A DNA stretch of 64,000 bases, taken from UBA699 sp050261915 (lineage in GTDB: Bacteria; Bacillota; Clostridia; Clostridiales; Clostridiaceae). A model generated the notes under the pieces. It saw only the letters and a list, made by a program, of their open reading frames with translations. It was not told where the DNA came from and did not search any database. The stretch covers positions 124,001 through 188,000 of the forward strand of contig JBLNDT010000089.1 in NCBI GenBank assembly GCA_050261915.1, in the 5' to 3' direction. This document shows, in pieces, positions 1-7,553 of the stretch (the first letter of the stretch is position 1; each line of letters begins with the position of its first letter). A program made the position numbers and the translations under genes.

Positions 1-808
1 TGAAGATTTATACGAGGAAATTGAAGAAATACTAATTACAGCAGATATAGGGGTTGAAACTTCAATAGAAATTATAGAAAAACTTAGGGCTAAAATAAAA
101 GAAGATAAAATAAAGGATCCTATGCTGGTTAATGATTGTTTAAAGGCAGTTGTTGTTGAAATTCTCGGGGGAGAAAAAGGAAGTATTGAACCTGAATCCG
201 TGCCAGAGGTTATACTTGTAATAGGGGTTAATGGGGTTGGCAAAACCACTTCTATTGGTAAAATAGCTGCTCGTCTTAAAAATAATAACTATAAAGTGCT
301 TATGGCTGCAGCAGATACCTTTAGAGCAGCTGCCATAGATCAGCTGGAAGTTTGGAGCAAAAGAGCAGGAGTAGATATAGTAAAACATCAGGAAGGCTCA
401 GACCCTGCCGCAGTAGTATTTGATTCAATCCAGGCTGCAAAGGCAAGGAAAATCGATGTGCTGATTTGTGATACTGCCGGAAGACTTCATAACAAGAAAA
501 ATCTTATGGATGAGCTTGGAAAAATAAACAGGATAATTGAAAGAGAATTCAGCGAAGCATCCAAAACTACTTTATTGGTATTAGATGCAACCACAGGTCA
601 AAATGCAGTTCAGCAGGCAAAACAATTTATGAATGTAGCAAAAATTGACGGTATAATTTTGACAAAGCTTGATGGAACAGCAAAAGGAGGAATTGTTATT
701 TCAATAAAACACCAGCTTGGCATCCCTGTAAAGCTTATTGGAGTTGGTGAAGGCATTGAAGATCTTCAAGATTTTGACCCTGAATCCTTTGCGGAAGCAT
801 TATTTTAA
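1..808 (+). CDS. ftsY: Signal recognition particle receptor FtsY (5' end outside window)
   Basis: GTPase that receives SRP-ribosome complexes at the membrane and docks with Ffh for co-translational protein insertion. The reading frame is open from base 2, so the gene starts left of the window and only the NG domain is seen. Visible motifs are the P-loop GVNGVGKTT, the DTAGRL G3 motif, and TKLDGTAKGG containing the TKLD G4 motif. The end at FAEALF matches the usual FtsY C-terminus. It leads the ylxM-ffh block, so both halves of the SRP GTPase pair are encoded together. An ATG at 122 lies inside the domain and is not the real start. Confidence 0.97.
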   Translation, partial: EDLYEEIEEILITADIGVETSIEIIEKLRAKIKEDKIKDPMLVNDCLKAVVVEILGGEKGSIEPESVPEVILVIGVNGVGKTTSIGKIAARLKNNNYKVLMAAADTFRAAAIDQLEVWSKRAGVDIVKHQEGSDPAAVVFDSIQAAKARKIDVLICDTAGRLHNKKNLMDELGKINRIIEREFSEASKTTLLVLDATTGQNAVQQAKQFMNVAKIDGIILTKLDGTAKGGIVISIKHQLGIPVKLIGVGEGIEDLQDFDPESFAEALF

Positions 809-845
809 TGTGTTAAGTAAAAATACTTGACACATTTGTTTTGTT
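808..845 (+). terminator. Rho-independent terminator after ftsY
   Basis: A 12-bp stem (808-819 with 824-835, one U-G pair) has an AAAA loop and is followed by a T-rich tract. The 3' arm also contains the TTGACA -35 box of the next promoter. Confidence 0.75.
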
Positions 846-855
846 TTGATATTAT
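827..855 (+). promoter_or_regulatory. Sigma-A promoter for ylxM-ffh
   Basis: A perfect TTGACA at 827-832, a 17-bp spacer, then TATTAT at 850-855. The predicted transcription start is near 862, about 30 bp before the ylxM ATG. The -35 box is embedded in the ftsY terminator arm. Confidence 0.75.
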
Positions 856-891
856 ATACTACGTTGAGTAATTTTGTTTGGAGATAAATAT

Positions 892-1218
892 ATGGATGAT
901 AGAATAAAGCTTTCAATTCTCATAGATTTATACGGAGTTTTGCTTACTGATAAACAAAGGGATATAATGAATCTTTATTATAACGATGATTTATCTTTAG
1001 CTGAAATAGGAGAAATTACAAACACCAGCAGACAGGCAGTTTTTGATATTATAAAAAGGTGTGACAAACTCCTTTTGGAATATGAAGAAAAACTATGTCT
1101 TTTGAAAAATGAAATTGAAAGTAAATTATTCAAAGAAAATTTACTTGAAATGCTGGAATTAGTTGATAATAACGATAAAATTGAAAAAATAAAAAAATAT
1201 ATTTTAGAAAATATTTAG
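892..1218 (+). CDS. ylxM: YlxM-type SRP-associated HTH protein
   Basis: Small (108 aa) helix-turn-helix protein of the UPF0122 family, almost always next to ffh and thought to modulate SRP. The HTH is LSLAEIGEITNTSRQAVFDI near residues 43-62, resembling sigma-70 region 4. The rest is charged and helical. The ATG at 892 is chosen because TTTGGAGA lies 7-8 bases upstream; a TTG at 874 is in frame but would overlap that ribosome site. The stop is 10 bases before ffh, so the two are co-transcribed from the promoter at 827. Family assignment is firm; its exact role in SRP function is inference. Confidence 0.9.
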   Translation: MDDRIKLSILIDLYGVLLTDKQRDIMNLYYNDDLSLAEIGEITNTSRQAVFDIIKRCDKLLLEYEEKLCLLKNEIESKLFKENLLEMLELVDNNDKIEKIKKYILENI

Positions 1219-1228
1219 GAGGACTAGC

Positions 1229-2578
1229 ATGGCTTTTGAGGGTTTGGCTTCTAAGCTTCAAGAAACACTTAAGAAGCTTAAAGGCAAAGGTAAGTTATCT
1301 GAAAACGACATTAAGGATGCTATGCGTGAAGTTAAATTAGCTTTACTTGAAGCTGATGTAAACTATAAAGTAGTTAAAAGTTTTATAAAGTCTGTTAGTG
1401 AAAAATGCTCCGGTGCAGAGGTTTTAAACAGCCTTACTCCTGGGCAGCATGTAATAAAAATAGTAAATGAAGAACTTACTTCTCTTATGGGAAGTACTGA
1501 AACAGGTATTGAATTTTCCTCCAGCGGCCTTACAGTAATTATGCTTGTAGGTCTTCAGGGAGCAGGTAAAACCACCATGTGCGGTAAACTTGCACTTCAG
1601 CTTAGGAAAAAGAACAAAAAACCACTTCTTACAGCCTGCGATATATACAGACCAGCAGCAATAAAGCAGCTTGAGGTTGTAGGAAAACAAATTGATGTGC
1701 CTGTATTTTCACTAGGTGACAAGGTTAACCCTGTGGACATTTCAAAGGGTGCCATAGAATATGCCAGAAACAACGGTCTTAACGTTGTTATAATAGATAC
1801 TGCAGGAAGACTTCACATAGATGAAGAACTCATGGATGAACTTAAAAATGTTAAAGAAGCTGTAAATCCAAGTGAGGTTCTTTTGGTGGTGGATTCCATG
1901 ACAGGCCAGGATGCAGTAAATGTTGCAGAAAGCTTCAATGAACAGCTGGACCTTACAGGAGTAATACTTACTAAGCTTGATGGTGATACAAGAGGAGGAG
2001 CTGCTCTTTCTATAAAAACCATAACCGGGAAACCTATAAAGTTTGCTGGTGTTGGTGAAAAAATGAGCGACTTCGAAGTATTCTACCCTGATAGAATGGC
2101 TTCAAGAATTCTTGGAATGGGAGATGTGCTCTCACTTATTGAAAAAGCGCAGCAGTCCATAGATCAGGAGGAAGCTAAAAAAATCGGAGATCGTATGCTT
2201 AGCTCTGAATTTAACTTTGAGGATTTTCTTGCTTCAATGCAGCAGGCAAAAAAACTGGGTCCTTTAGATAAAATTATGGAGATGATTCCTGGAGCTAATA
2301 CAAAAGAGCTTAAAAATATAGATATGGACCAGCAGCAAAAAGATATAAACAAAATGGAAGCAATGATAAATTCAATGACTTTGAAGGAAAGAAGAAACCC
2401 TAATCTTATAAGTTCATCACCTTCAAGGAAAAAGAGGATTGCAAATGGATCCGGCTGTACAGTACAGCAGATAAACAAGCTGCTTAAAGATTTTGAAAAT
2501 ATGAAAAAAATGATGAAACAATTCAAAGGAATGCAAAAAGGCTTTAAGAAAGGTATGTTTGGAAAACTACCCTTTTAA
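1229..2578 (+). CDS. ffh: Signal recognition particle protein Ffh (SRP54)
   Basis: GTPase subunit of the SRP that binds signal sequences on nascent chains and 4.5S/6S RNA. At 449 aa it is the normal length. The N domain covers about residues 1-95. The G domain carries GLQGAGKTT (about 107), DTAGRLH (about 190) and TKLDGDTRGG. The C-terminal M domain is methionine-rich with the RNA-binding segment SRKKRIANGSG and a methionine-rich tail (KMMKQFKGMQKG). AGGAGG lies seven bases before the ATG. It is followed by rpsP after 34 bases, so it probably shares a transcript with ribosomal genes. Confidence 0.98.
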   Translation: MAFEGLASKLQETLKKLKGKGKLSENDIKDAMREVKLALLEADVNYKVVKSFIKSVSEKCSGAEVLNSLTPGQHVIKIVNEELTSLMGSTETGIEFSSSGLTVIMLVGLQGAGKTTMCGKLALQLRKKNKKPLLTACDIYRPAAIKQLEVVGKQIDVPVFSLGDKVNPVDISKGAIEYARNNGLNVVIIDTAGRLHIDEELMDELKNVKEAVNPSEVLLVVDSMTGQDAVNVAESFNEQLDLTGVILTKLDGDTRGGAALSIKTITGKPIKFAGVGEKMSDFEVFYPDRMASRILGMGDVLSLIEKAQQSIDQEEAKKIGDRMLSSEFNFEDFLASMQQAKKLGPLDKIMEMIPGANTKELKNIDMDQQQKDINKMEAMINSMTLKERRNPNLISSSPSRKKRIANGSGCTVQQINKLLKDFENMKKMMKQFKGMQKGFKKGMFGKLPF

Positions 2579-2612
2579 TAGATAAGCGTATACTTTAAAG
2601 GAGGTGATACTA

Positions 2613-2864
2613 ATGGCAGTTAAAATAAGATTGAGAAGAATGGGTGCACACAAAGCTCCATTTTACAGAGTAATCGTTGCAGATTCAAGATCTCCAAGAG
2701 ATGGAAGATTTGTAGAAGAAATAGGTTACTACAATCCATTAACAGAACCCGCTGTAATAAAAATAGATGAAGAAAAAGCAGTTAAATGGGTAAAGAATGG
2801 TGCTCAGCCTACTGATGTAGTTAAAAGATTATTTAAAAAAGCTGGAATAAACGAAAAGCTTTAA
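2613..2864 (+). CDS. rpsP: 30S ribosomal protein S16
   Basis: Structural protein of the 30S subunit body, 83 aa. The N-terminus MAVKIRLRRMGAHKAPFYR and the motifs DSRSPRDGRF and IGYYNP are diagnostic. The ATG at 2613 follows AAAGGAGGTGAT; an upstream GTG at 2604 falls inside that ribosome site and is rejected. S16 followed by a KH protein, rimM, trmD and rplS is the standard Firmicute order, linking rRNA processing with tRNA methylation. Confidence 0.98.
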   Translation: MAVKIRLRRMGAHKAPFYRVIVADSRSPRDGRFVEEIGYYNPLTEPAVIKIDEEKAVKWVKNGAQPTDVVKRLFKKAGINEKL

Positions 2865-2889
2865 TAATAAGAAACCAGGGGTGTATTAA

Positions 2890-3117
2890 ATGAAAGAATT
2901 AGTTGAAACCATAGCTAAATCGTTAGTTGATAACCCAAGTATGGTTCAAGTCACTGAGGTTCTTGGAGAACAATCTGTAATACTTGAACTGAGAGTTGCA
3001 CCAGAGGATATGGGAAAAGTAATAGGAAAACAGGGTAGAATAGCTAAGGCTATACGAACTGTGGTAAAAGCAGCAGCTATTAAAGAAAACAAACGAGTTG
3101 TTGTAGAGATCATATAA
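2890..3117 (+). CDS. khpA: KH-domain RNA-binding protein KhpA (YlqC)
   Basis: A 75-aa protein consisting of one KH domain. The GxxG loop is seen in VIGKQGRIAKAIRTVVKAAA (about residues 41-60). Homologues partner with KhpB/Jag in RNA binding and affect cell elongation in Firmicutes; partner binding is known of the family, not seen here. It follows rpsP by 25 bases. A hairpin with a U-run begins at its stop codon, so some transcripts probably end here. Confidence 0.95.
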   Translation: MKELVETIAKSLVDNPSMVQVTEVLGEQSVILELRVAPEDMGKVIGKQGRIAKAIRTVVKAAAIKENKRVVVEII

Positions 3118-3144
3118 GAGTTAGGTGCGCCTAACTCTTTTTTT
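3117..3144 (+). terminator. Intra-operon terminator/attenuator between khpA and rimM
   Basis: A 9-bp perfect stem (3117-3125 with 3130-3138), tetraloop TGCG, and a run of seven T's. It ends 17 bases before the rimM ATG, with the rimM ribosome site AAAGGAGAG directly after it. No separate rimM promoter is obvious, so partial readthrough is likely. Confidence 0.8.
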
Positions 3145-3161
3145 AAAAGGAGAGTAAAAAT

Positions 3162-3650
3162 ATGAAACAGTTTCTTGCAGTAGGCCAGATTATAAATACC
3201 CATGGGTTAAAGGGAGAGCTTAAAGTTTATCCATTAACTGATGATATTAAGAGATTTAGAAAGCTTGATAAAGTACTTATTGATGGAGTTGAAAGAAATA
3301 TAGTCTGGTGCAAGCTTCAGGCAGATACGGTTATATTGAAAATTGAAGGGGTTGATACCCTTGAAGATGCTCATAAGCTTAGAAACAAGTATCTAGAAAT
3401 AGACAGGAAGAATGCAGTTGAACTTCCAGAGAATACTTTTTTTGTAGCAGACCTTATTGGCTGTTCAGTTTTTGACAGCAATAACAATTTTTTAGGAAAT
3501 ATTTTTGATGTTATAAAGACAGGAAGCAATGATGTTTACTGGATTAAGGAAGGAAAAGAACTGCTGATTCCTGCACTTAAGGATATAGTTGAATTGGTTG
3601 ATATTGAAAATAAAAAAATAGTTATCAAGCCGGTGGAACTATGGCAGTAA
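3162..3650 (+). CDS. rimM: Ribosome maturation factor RimM
   Basis: Assembly factor that binds S19 during 30S head maturation and aids 16S processing; 162 aa. The N-terminal RimM barrel starts AVGQIINTHGLKGELKVYPL, and the C-terminal PRC-barrel includes DLIGCSVFD and GSNDVYWI with LLIPALKDIV. AAAGGAGAG precedes the ATG. The stop overlaps the start of trmD by 10 bases, implying translational coupling. Normal length and no odd features. Confidence 0.97.
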   Translation: MKQFLAVGQIINTHGLKGELKVYPLTDDIKRFRKLDKVLIDGVERNIVWCKLQADTVILKIEGVDTLEDAHKLRNKYLEIDRKNAVELPENTFFVADLIGCSVFDSNNNFLGNIFDVIKTGSNDVYWIKEGKELLIPALKDIVELVDIENKKIVIKPVELWQ

Positions 3651-4369
3651 AGATAGATATATTAACATTATTTCCTGAAATGTTTGATATTTTTAATTTC
3701 AGCATAATAGGAAAAGCAACTGAAAAGGACATTGTTCAAATAAATGCAATAGATATAAGGGATTATACTCTTGATAAGCATAGAAAAGTAGATGATTATC
3801 CTTATGGGGGCGGAGCAGGAATGGTTATGGCAGCTCAGCCTATCTGTGACAGTATTAGAAAGGCTAAGGAAAAAAACAATGGGAAGGTAATATTTCTTGG
3901 ACCTCGTGGGAAAACTTTTAATCAGGAGCTTGCAATTGAGTTATCCCTTGAAAAGGAGCTTATTTTTGTATGCGGTCATTACGAAGGTATAGATGAAAGA
4001 GCATATAAACATATAGATATGGAAATATCCCTTGGAGATTTTGTCTTAACCGGTGGAGAAATGGCTTGTATCCCTGTTGTGGACAGTATTCTAAGATTAA
4101 TACCTGGAGTGCTGAAAACACCAGATAGTTTTACTGAGGAATCCTTTTATAATGGTTTCCTTGAATATCCCCAGTATACAAGACCTCCCGTTTTTGAAGG
4201 AGATGAAGTGCCAGAAGTTCTGCTGTCAGGACATCATGAAAATATAAGAAAATGGAGAAGATTTAAATCTTTAACCATAACCAGGGATAGACGACCTGAT
4301 TTATTTAAAAAAGCAAATCTATCAAAAGAAGACATAAAACTACTGGAAACAAATGATAATAATATATAA
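3641..4369 (+). CDS. trmD: tRNA (guanine-N1)-methyltransferase TrmD
   Basis: SPOUT-class enzyme making m1G37 in tRNAs with G36, which prevents +1 frameshifting; uses S-adenosylmethionine. At 242 aa it is full length. Trefoil-knot and catalytic motifs include VDDYPYGGGAGMVM (about residue 50), GHYEGIDER (about 113) and SLGDFVLTGGEMA (about 131). The C-terminal tRNA-binding region ends with the family motif RRPDLF. It starts inside rimM. The next gene, rplS, has its own promoter just after the trmD stop. Confidence 0.98.
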   Translation: MAVKIDILTLFPEMFDIFNFSIIGKATEKDIVQINAIDIRDYTLDKHRKVDDYPYGGGAGMVMAAQPICDSIRKAKEKNNGKVIFLGPRGKTFNQELAIELSLEKELIFVCGHYEGIDERAYKHIDMEISLGDFVLTGGEMACIPVVDSILRLIPGVLKTPDSFTEESFYNGFLEYPQYTRPPVFEGDEVPEVLLSGHHENIRKWRRFKSLTITRDRRPDLFKKANLSKEDIKLLETNDNNI

Positions 4370-4374
4370 AAATG

Positions 4375-4403
4375 TTGAAATTAATTTTCAATTGTGGTAG
4401 AAT
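4375..4403 (+). promoter_or_regulatory. Sigma-A promoter of rplS
   Basis: TTGAAA (4375-4380), 17-bp spacer, TAGAAT (4398-4403). The predicted start is near 4410, directly before the structured L19 leader. It gives rplS separate expression from the rimM-trmD genes. Confidence 0.75.
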
Positions 4404-4410
4404 GTAATCT

Positions 4411-4460
4411 GTGCTAGTACGAACGTTCCTCTGTCATATGAATATGGGCATGAACGTTAA
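4411..4460 (+). ncRNA. Candidate L19 mRNA leader (ribosomal protein autoregulatory element)
   Basis: A 7-bp stem pairs AACGTTC (4422-4428) with GAACGTT (4452-4458). It encloses a small inner hairpin (CATA/TATG, about 4436-4445) and sits between the rplS promoter and its ribosome site. L19 leaders are known in Firmicutes. Assignment to that family is by position and stem layout only; a covariance search was not possible. Confidence 0.5.
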
Positions 4461-4482
4461 TAAATTTAAGGAGGAATGCACA

Positions 4483-4830
4483 ATGCTAGATATAATAAAG
4501 GCTATAGAAGCTGAACAAATCAGAACTGATTTAGTTCCATTCAATGTTGGAGACACTGTTAAGGTTCACGTAAAAATAAAAGAAGGAACCAGAGAAAGAG
4601 TACAGGTTTTTGAAGGCATTGTATTGAAAAAACAAAACGGCGGCTTAAGAGAAACTTTCACTGTTAGAAGAGTTGCTTATGGCGTAGGCGTTGAAAGAAC
4701 TTTCCCTATGAATGCTCCAATTATTGAAAAAATTGAAGTTATCAGAAGAGGTAAGGTAAGAAGAGCTAAATTATTCTACTTAAGAGATAGAGTAGGTAAG
4801 GCTGCTAAAGTTAAAGAAATATTAAAGTAA
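4483..4830 (+). CDS. rplS: 50S ribosomal protein L19
   Basis: Large-subunit protein at the 30S-50S interface, 115 aa. Typical L19 motifs: FNVGDTVKVHVKIKEG, QVFEGIVLKK, TFTVRRVAYGVGVERTFP, RRGKVRRAKLFYLR. The ATG at 4483 follows AAGGAGGAATGCACA. An in-frame GTG at 4411 would translate the leader element and is not credible. A weak terminator follows the stop. Confidence 0.98.
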   Translation: MLDIIKAIEAEQIRTDLVPFNVGDTVKVHVKIKEGTRERVQVFEGIVLKKQNGGLRETFTVRRVAYGVGVERTFPMNAPIIEKIEVIRRGKVRRAKLFYLRDRVGKAAKVKEILK

Positions 4831-4835
4831 AAAAT

Positions 4836-4857
4836 GGGGCTGTATAGTCCCTTTTTT
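4836..4857 (+). terminator. Weak terminator after rplS
   Basis: A 6-bp stem (4836-4841 with 4846-4851, one G-U pair), loop GTAT, then six T's. It is short, so partial readthrough into lepB is plausible. Confidence 0.6.
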
Positions 4858-4876
4858 CATATAAGGAGTGATTTTA

Positions 4877-5389
4877 ATGGCAAAGGAATTAATTGAAATT
4901 TTAAAATCTGTTATAATAGCTATTGTAGCAGCGTTCTTAATTATAACCTTCATATTTGAAACTGTAAGTGTGGATGGATATTCAATGAATCCAACTTTAA
5001 ATAATAAAGACAGACTTATAGTTGAAAAGGTTACATATTACTTCAGCGCACCAAAACCCGGAGATATTGTAGTAATAAAATATCCTGCAGATCCAAAGGA
5101 AAAGTTTATTAAAAGGGTAGTAGCTGTTGGAGGGGATAAGGTTAAAATTGAAAACAGCACTCTATATATAAATGGAAAAGAAAAGCAGGAAAATTATATT
5201 CTTGAAAAAACAATGGCGGACTATCCTGAAGTTACAGTACCAGAAGGCACTATATTTGTGATGGGTGACAATAGAAACAACAGCAGAGACAGCAGATTCG
5301 AAGATGTTGGTTTTGTGAAGCTTAATATGGTGGTAGGAAAGGCAGTTTTAAGGATTTATCCTTTTAACAATTTTGGAAAATTAAAATAA
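4877..5389 (+). CDS. lepB: Type I signal peptidase LepB/SipS
   Basis: Membrane serine protease that removes signal peptides from secreted proteins. At 170 aa it is the short Gram-positive form. One N-terminal membrane segment lies at about residues 10-28. The catalytic Ser36 is in SVDGYSMNPT and the general base Lys79 in KFIKRVVAVGGD. The C-terminal box GDNRNNSRDSR is present. The ATG at 4877 follows AAGGAGTG; the GTG at 4868 is part of that site. It lies 46 bases after rplS and next to rbgA. Which preproteins it processes cannot be told. Confidence 0.96.
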   Translation: MAKELIEILKSVIIAIVAAFLIITFIFETVSVDGYSMNPTLNNKDRLIVEKVTYYFSAPKPGDIVVIKYPADPKEKFIKRVVAVGGDKVKIENSTLYINGKEKQENYILEKTMADYPEVTVPEGTIFVMGDNRNNSRDSRFEDVGFVKLNMVVGKAVLRIYPFNNFGKLK

Positions 5390-5406
5390 TTGGAGATGAA
5401 TAATTT

Positions 5407-6252
5407 ATGGCTATTAATTGGTTTCCCGGGCATATGGCAAAAACAAGAAGGGAAATAAAAGAAAACTTAAAACTTGTAGATGCAGTAATTGAAATAAGGG
5501 ATGCAAGAATTGCGAGATCAAGCCGTAATCCTGAAGTGGATGACCTATGTGGTCAGAAACCAAGAATAATACTACTAAATAAATGTGACTTGGCAGAACC
5601 AAGAACCACTGAAAAATGGATAAAATATCTTACAAAGTCAAATGTTAAAGCTCTTCCTGTAAATAGCATTACAGGGGAGGGACTTAAAAATATAAGACCC
5701 CTTTTAAATGAGCTTTTAAGTGAAAAACACCAAAGGCTTGAAAGAAAAGGAATCCAAAACATTACTGACAGAGTAATGGTTATTGGTATTCCTAATGTTG
5801 GAAAGTCATCCTTTATCAATAAACTTGCAAAAAATGCAATAGCTAAGACTGGCGACAGGCCTGGTGTTACACGAAGCAGACAATGGATTAAAACAAAACT
5901 TGGGATCGAACTAATGGATACTCCTGGAATCCTTTGGCCTAAGCTTGAAAGTGAGGAAACTCAGCTAAATCTTGCTTTTACTGGAGCAATAAAGGATGAA
6001 ATAATGGATATTGAAGAATTATCCCTTAAACTGGTTGAAGTGCTTGCAGAGAAATATCCGGACAACTTAATGGAAAGATATAAGCTGGACTGCTTAAGTG
6101 AAGATCCATTAGAAAACCTAGATAAAATAGGTAAAAAAAGAGGTGCAGTAATTTCTGGAGGAAATATTGATTACAACAGAGTTGCAGTAATGCTCCTTGA
6201 TGAACTTAGAGGCGGAAAGCTTGGTAAAATCTCTTTTGAAACTCCGGATTAA
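5407..6252 (+). CDS. rbgA: Ribosome biogenesis GTPase RbgA (YlqF)
   Basis: Circularly permuted GTPase needed for late 50S assembly; homologues act at the L6/L27/L36 region. The motif order G4-G1-G3 is visible: LNKCDLA (57-63), GIPNVGKSS (127-135), DTPGI (171-175). The N-terminus INWFPGHMAKTRREI is typical, and the C-terminal helical RNA-binding domain includes GKKRGAVISGG. Length 281 aa is usual. GGAGATG lies upstream of the ATG. It is followed by rnhB after 12 bases. Confidence 0.97.
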   Translation: MAINWFPGHMAKTRREIKENLKLVDAVIEIRDARIARSSRNPEVDDLCGQKPRIILLNKCDLAEPRTTEKWIKYLTKSNVKALPVNSITGEGLKNIRPLLNELLSEKHQRLERKGIQNITDRVMVIGIPNVGKSSFINKLAKNAIAKTGDRPGVTRSRQWIKTKLGIELMDTPGILWPKLESEETQLNLAFTGAIKDEIMDIEELSLKLVEVLAEKYPDNLMERYKLDCLSEDPLENLDKIGKKRGAVISGGNIDYNRVAVMLLDELRGGKLGKISFETPD

Positions 6253-6264
6253 TGAGGATTTAAT

Positions 6265-7071
6265 ATGGAAAATCAAAGTTTTAAAGAAATAAAAAACAAA
6301 ATAGATGTTTTAAAATTAAATTATAATGCTGAAAATTCAGATGCTGTAATTAAATTTACAGAGGAATATAAGTTAGATGAAAGAAAAAATGTTAAAGCAG
6401 CAATAGCTGGTTTGATCAAATTTATTGAAAAACAAAATTCTGAAAGAAACAGAGTTATTAAATTATACGAGTTTGATTTATCCTTTGCTGATTTTAAAAT
6501 TACTGCAGGTGCTGATGAAGTGGGACGAGGACCTTTAGCTGGTCCCATTGTGGCAGCTTCAGTAATTTTAGACCCGGACTCACTTAAAAATAAAGATATT
6601 ATACTTGGTATAAATGATTCTAAAAAGTTAAACCCAAAACTTCGAAGGGAGCTTGCTGAAATAATTAAAAGCAAAGCTGTATGTTATAATATTCATGAAA
6701 TCTCTAATAAAATAATTGATGAAAAAGGAATTGCATGGTGTAACAACCAGGTTTTGAAAAATGCAGCTGAAATGCTTAAAATTAAACCTGATTTAGTACT
6801 ATCAGACGGATATCCCATTAAAGGCATTAATGCAAATAATAAATTTGTAATTAAGGGAGATTCAAAAAGTGCAGCTATAGCTGCAGCCTCAATAATTGCA
6901 AAGGTATATAGAGATGATCTGATGAAGGATTATGCTGAAATTTACCCAGGCTACGGCTTTGAAAACAATGCAGGGTATGGAACCCTGGAACACTTAGATG
7001 GAATTAAAAAATATGGAATTACAGAAATACATAGAAATAGTTTTTTAACTAATATTTTAAGGGGGCAGTAA
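6265..7071 (+). CDS. rnhB: Ribonuclease HII
   Basis: Cleaves RNA in RNA-DNA hybrids, including single ribonucleotides left in DNA. Acidic active-site segments: GADEVGRGPLAGP (D84, E85), NDSKKL, and KGDSKSAAIAAASIIAKV. At 268 aa it has an approximately 80-residue N-terminal extension before the catalytic core, as in the longer Firmicute RNase HII with an amino-terminal substrate-binding region. The stop codon lies in the loop of a strong terminator that separates it from convergent yraN. Confidence 0.97.
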   Translation: MENQSFKEIKNKIDVLKLNYNAENSDAVIKFTEEYKLDERKNVKAAIAGLIKFIEKQNSERNRVIKLYEFDLSFADFKITAGADEVGRGPLAGPIVAASVILDPDSLKNKDIILGINDSKKLNPKLRRELAEIIKSKAVCYNIHEISNKIIDEKGIAWCNNQVLKNAAEMLKIKPDLVLSDGYPIKGINANNKFVIKGDSKSAAIAAASIIAKVYRDDLMKDYAEIYPGYGFENNAGYGTLEHLDGIKKYGITEIHRNSFLTNILRGQ

Positions 7072-7090
7072 TGCCCCCTTTTATTTTTGA
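7061..7090 (+). terminator. Strong terminator between convergent rnhB and yraN
   Basis: A GC-rich 7-bp stem (7061-7067 with 7072-7078, extended by two A-T pairs) with loop GTAA, followed by a T-rich tract. The rnhB stop is in the loop. It probably works in both directions because A/T tracts flank both sides. Confidence 0.85.
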
Positions 7091-7443
7091 AATGCATTTT
7101 CTATATGATTAATTGAATATTTATTATCAAAAATCAAAACCTCAATTACATCAAATCTAAAAGAACATTCAAAGAGTTTATTCTTAAGAATATACATCTG
7201 GGCACTTTTTAAAATTTTTTTCTGCTTTATATAATTTACCGCTTCACAGGGTCTCCCATATATTTTATTTTTTCTTGTTTTAACTTCAATAAAACAAATG
7301 TGGTTCATATTCTTTGCAATAATATCAATTTCTCCTATTTTACACCTATAATTTTTATCAAGAATAATATATCCTGATTTTATTAAATATTCTTCAGAAA
7401 CAGCTTCACCTATTTTTCCAATATCCTGTTTGGAAAGATCCAT
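7081..7443 (-). CDS. YraN family putative endonuclease (UPF0102)
   Basis: 120-aa protein with a restriction-endonuclease-like fold motif: CKIGEIDIIAKN followed by CFIEVKTRKN, i.e. the E...D...ExK pattern. The N-terminus KQDIGKIGEAVSEEYLIKSG is typical of the family. The molecular role is not established; homologues sit near rnhB and comM, suggesting DNA or Holliday-junction metabolism (inference). It is the only minus-strand gene in the first 55 kb. AGAGGTG precedes the ATG. It is divergent from comM with a 110-bp gap. Confidence 0.9.
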   Translation of the reverse strand: MDLSKQDIGKIGEAVSEEYLIKSGYIILDKNYRCKIGEIDIIAKNMNHICFIEVKTRKNKIYGRPCEAVNYIKQKKILKSAQMYILKNKLFECSFRFDVIEVLIFDNKYSINHIENAFQK

Positions 7444-7553
7444 AAAACACCTCTTTCTATATTTTGGAATTAACTAATTTTAACAGCAATAAACTCCTTT
7501 GTAAACATGAATATATAACTAGAAAATGTCAAATATTTAATGAGGTGATTATA

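Noticed and set aside
4421..4428. GAACGTTC near rplS as a LexA box
   Set aside because: The half-sites abut with no four-base spacer, and the sequence is explained by the L19 leader stem.
4411..4482. N-terminal extension of L19 from GTG 4411
   Set aside because: It would start at the predicted transcript start, lacks a ribosome site and translates the structured leader.
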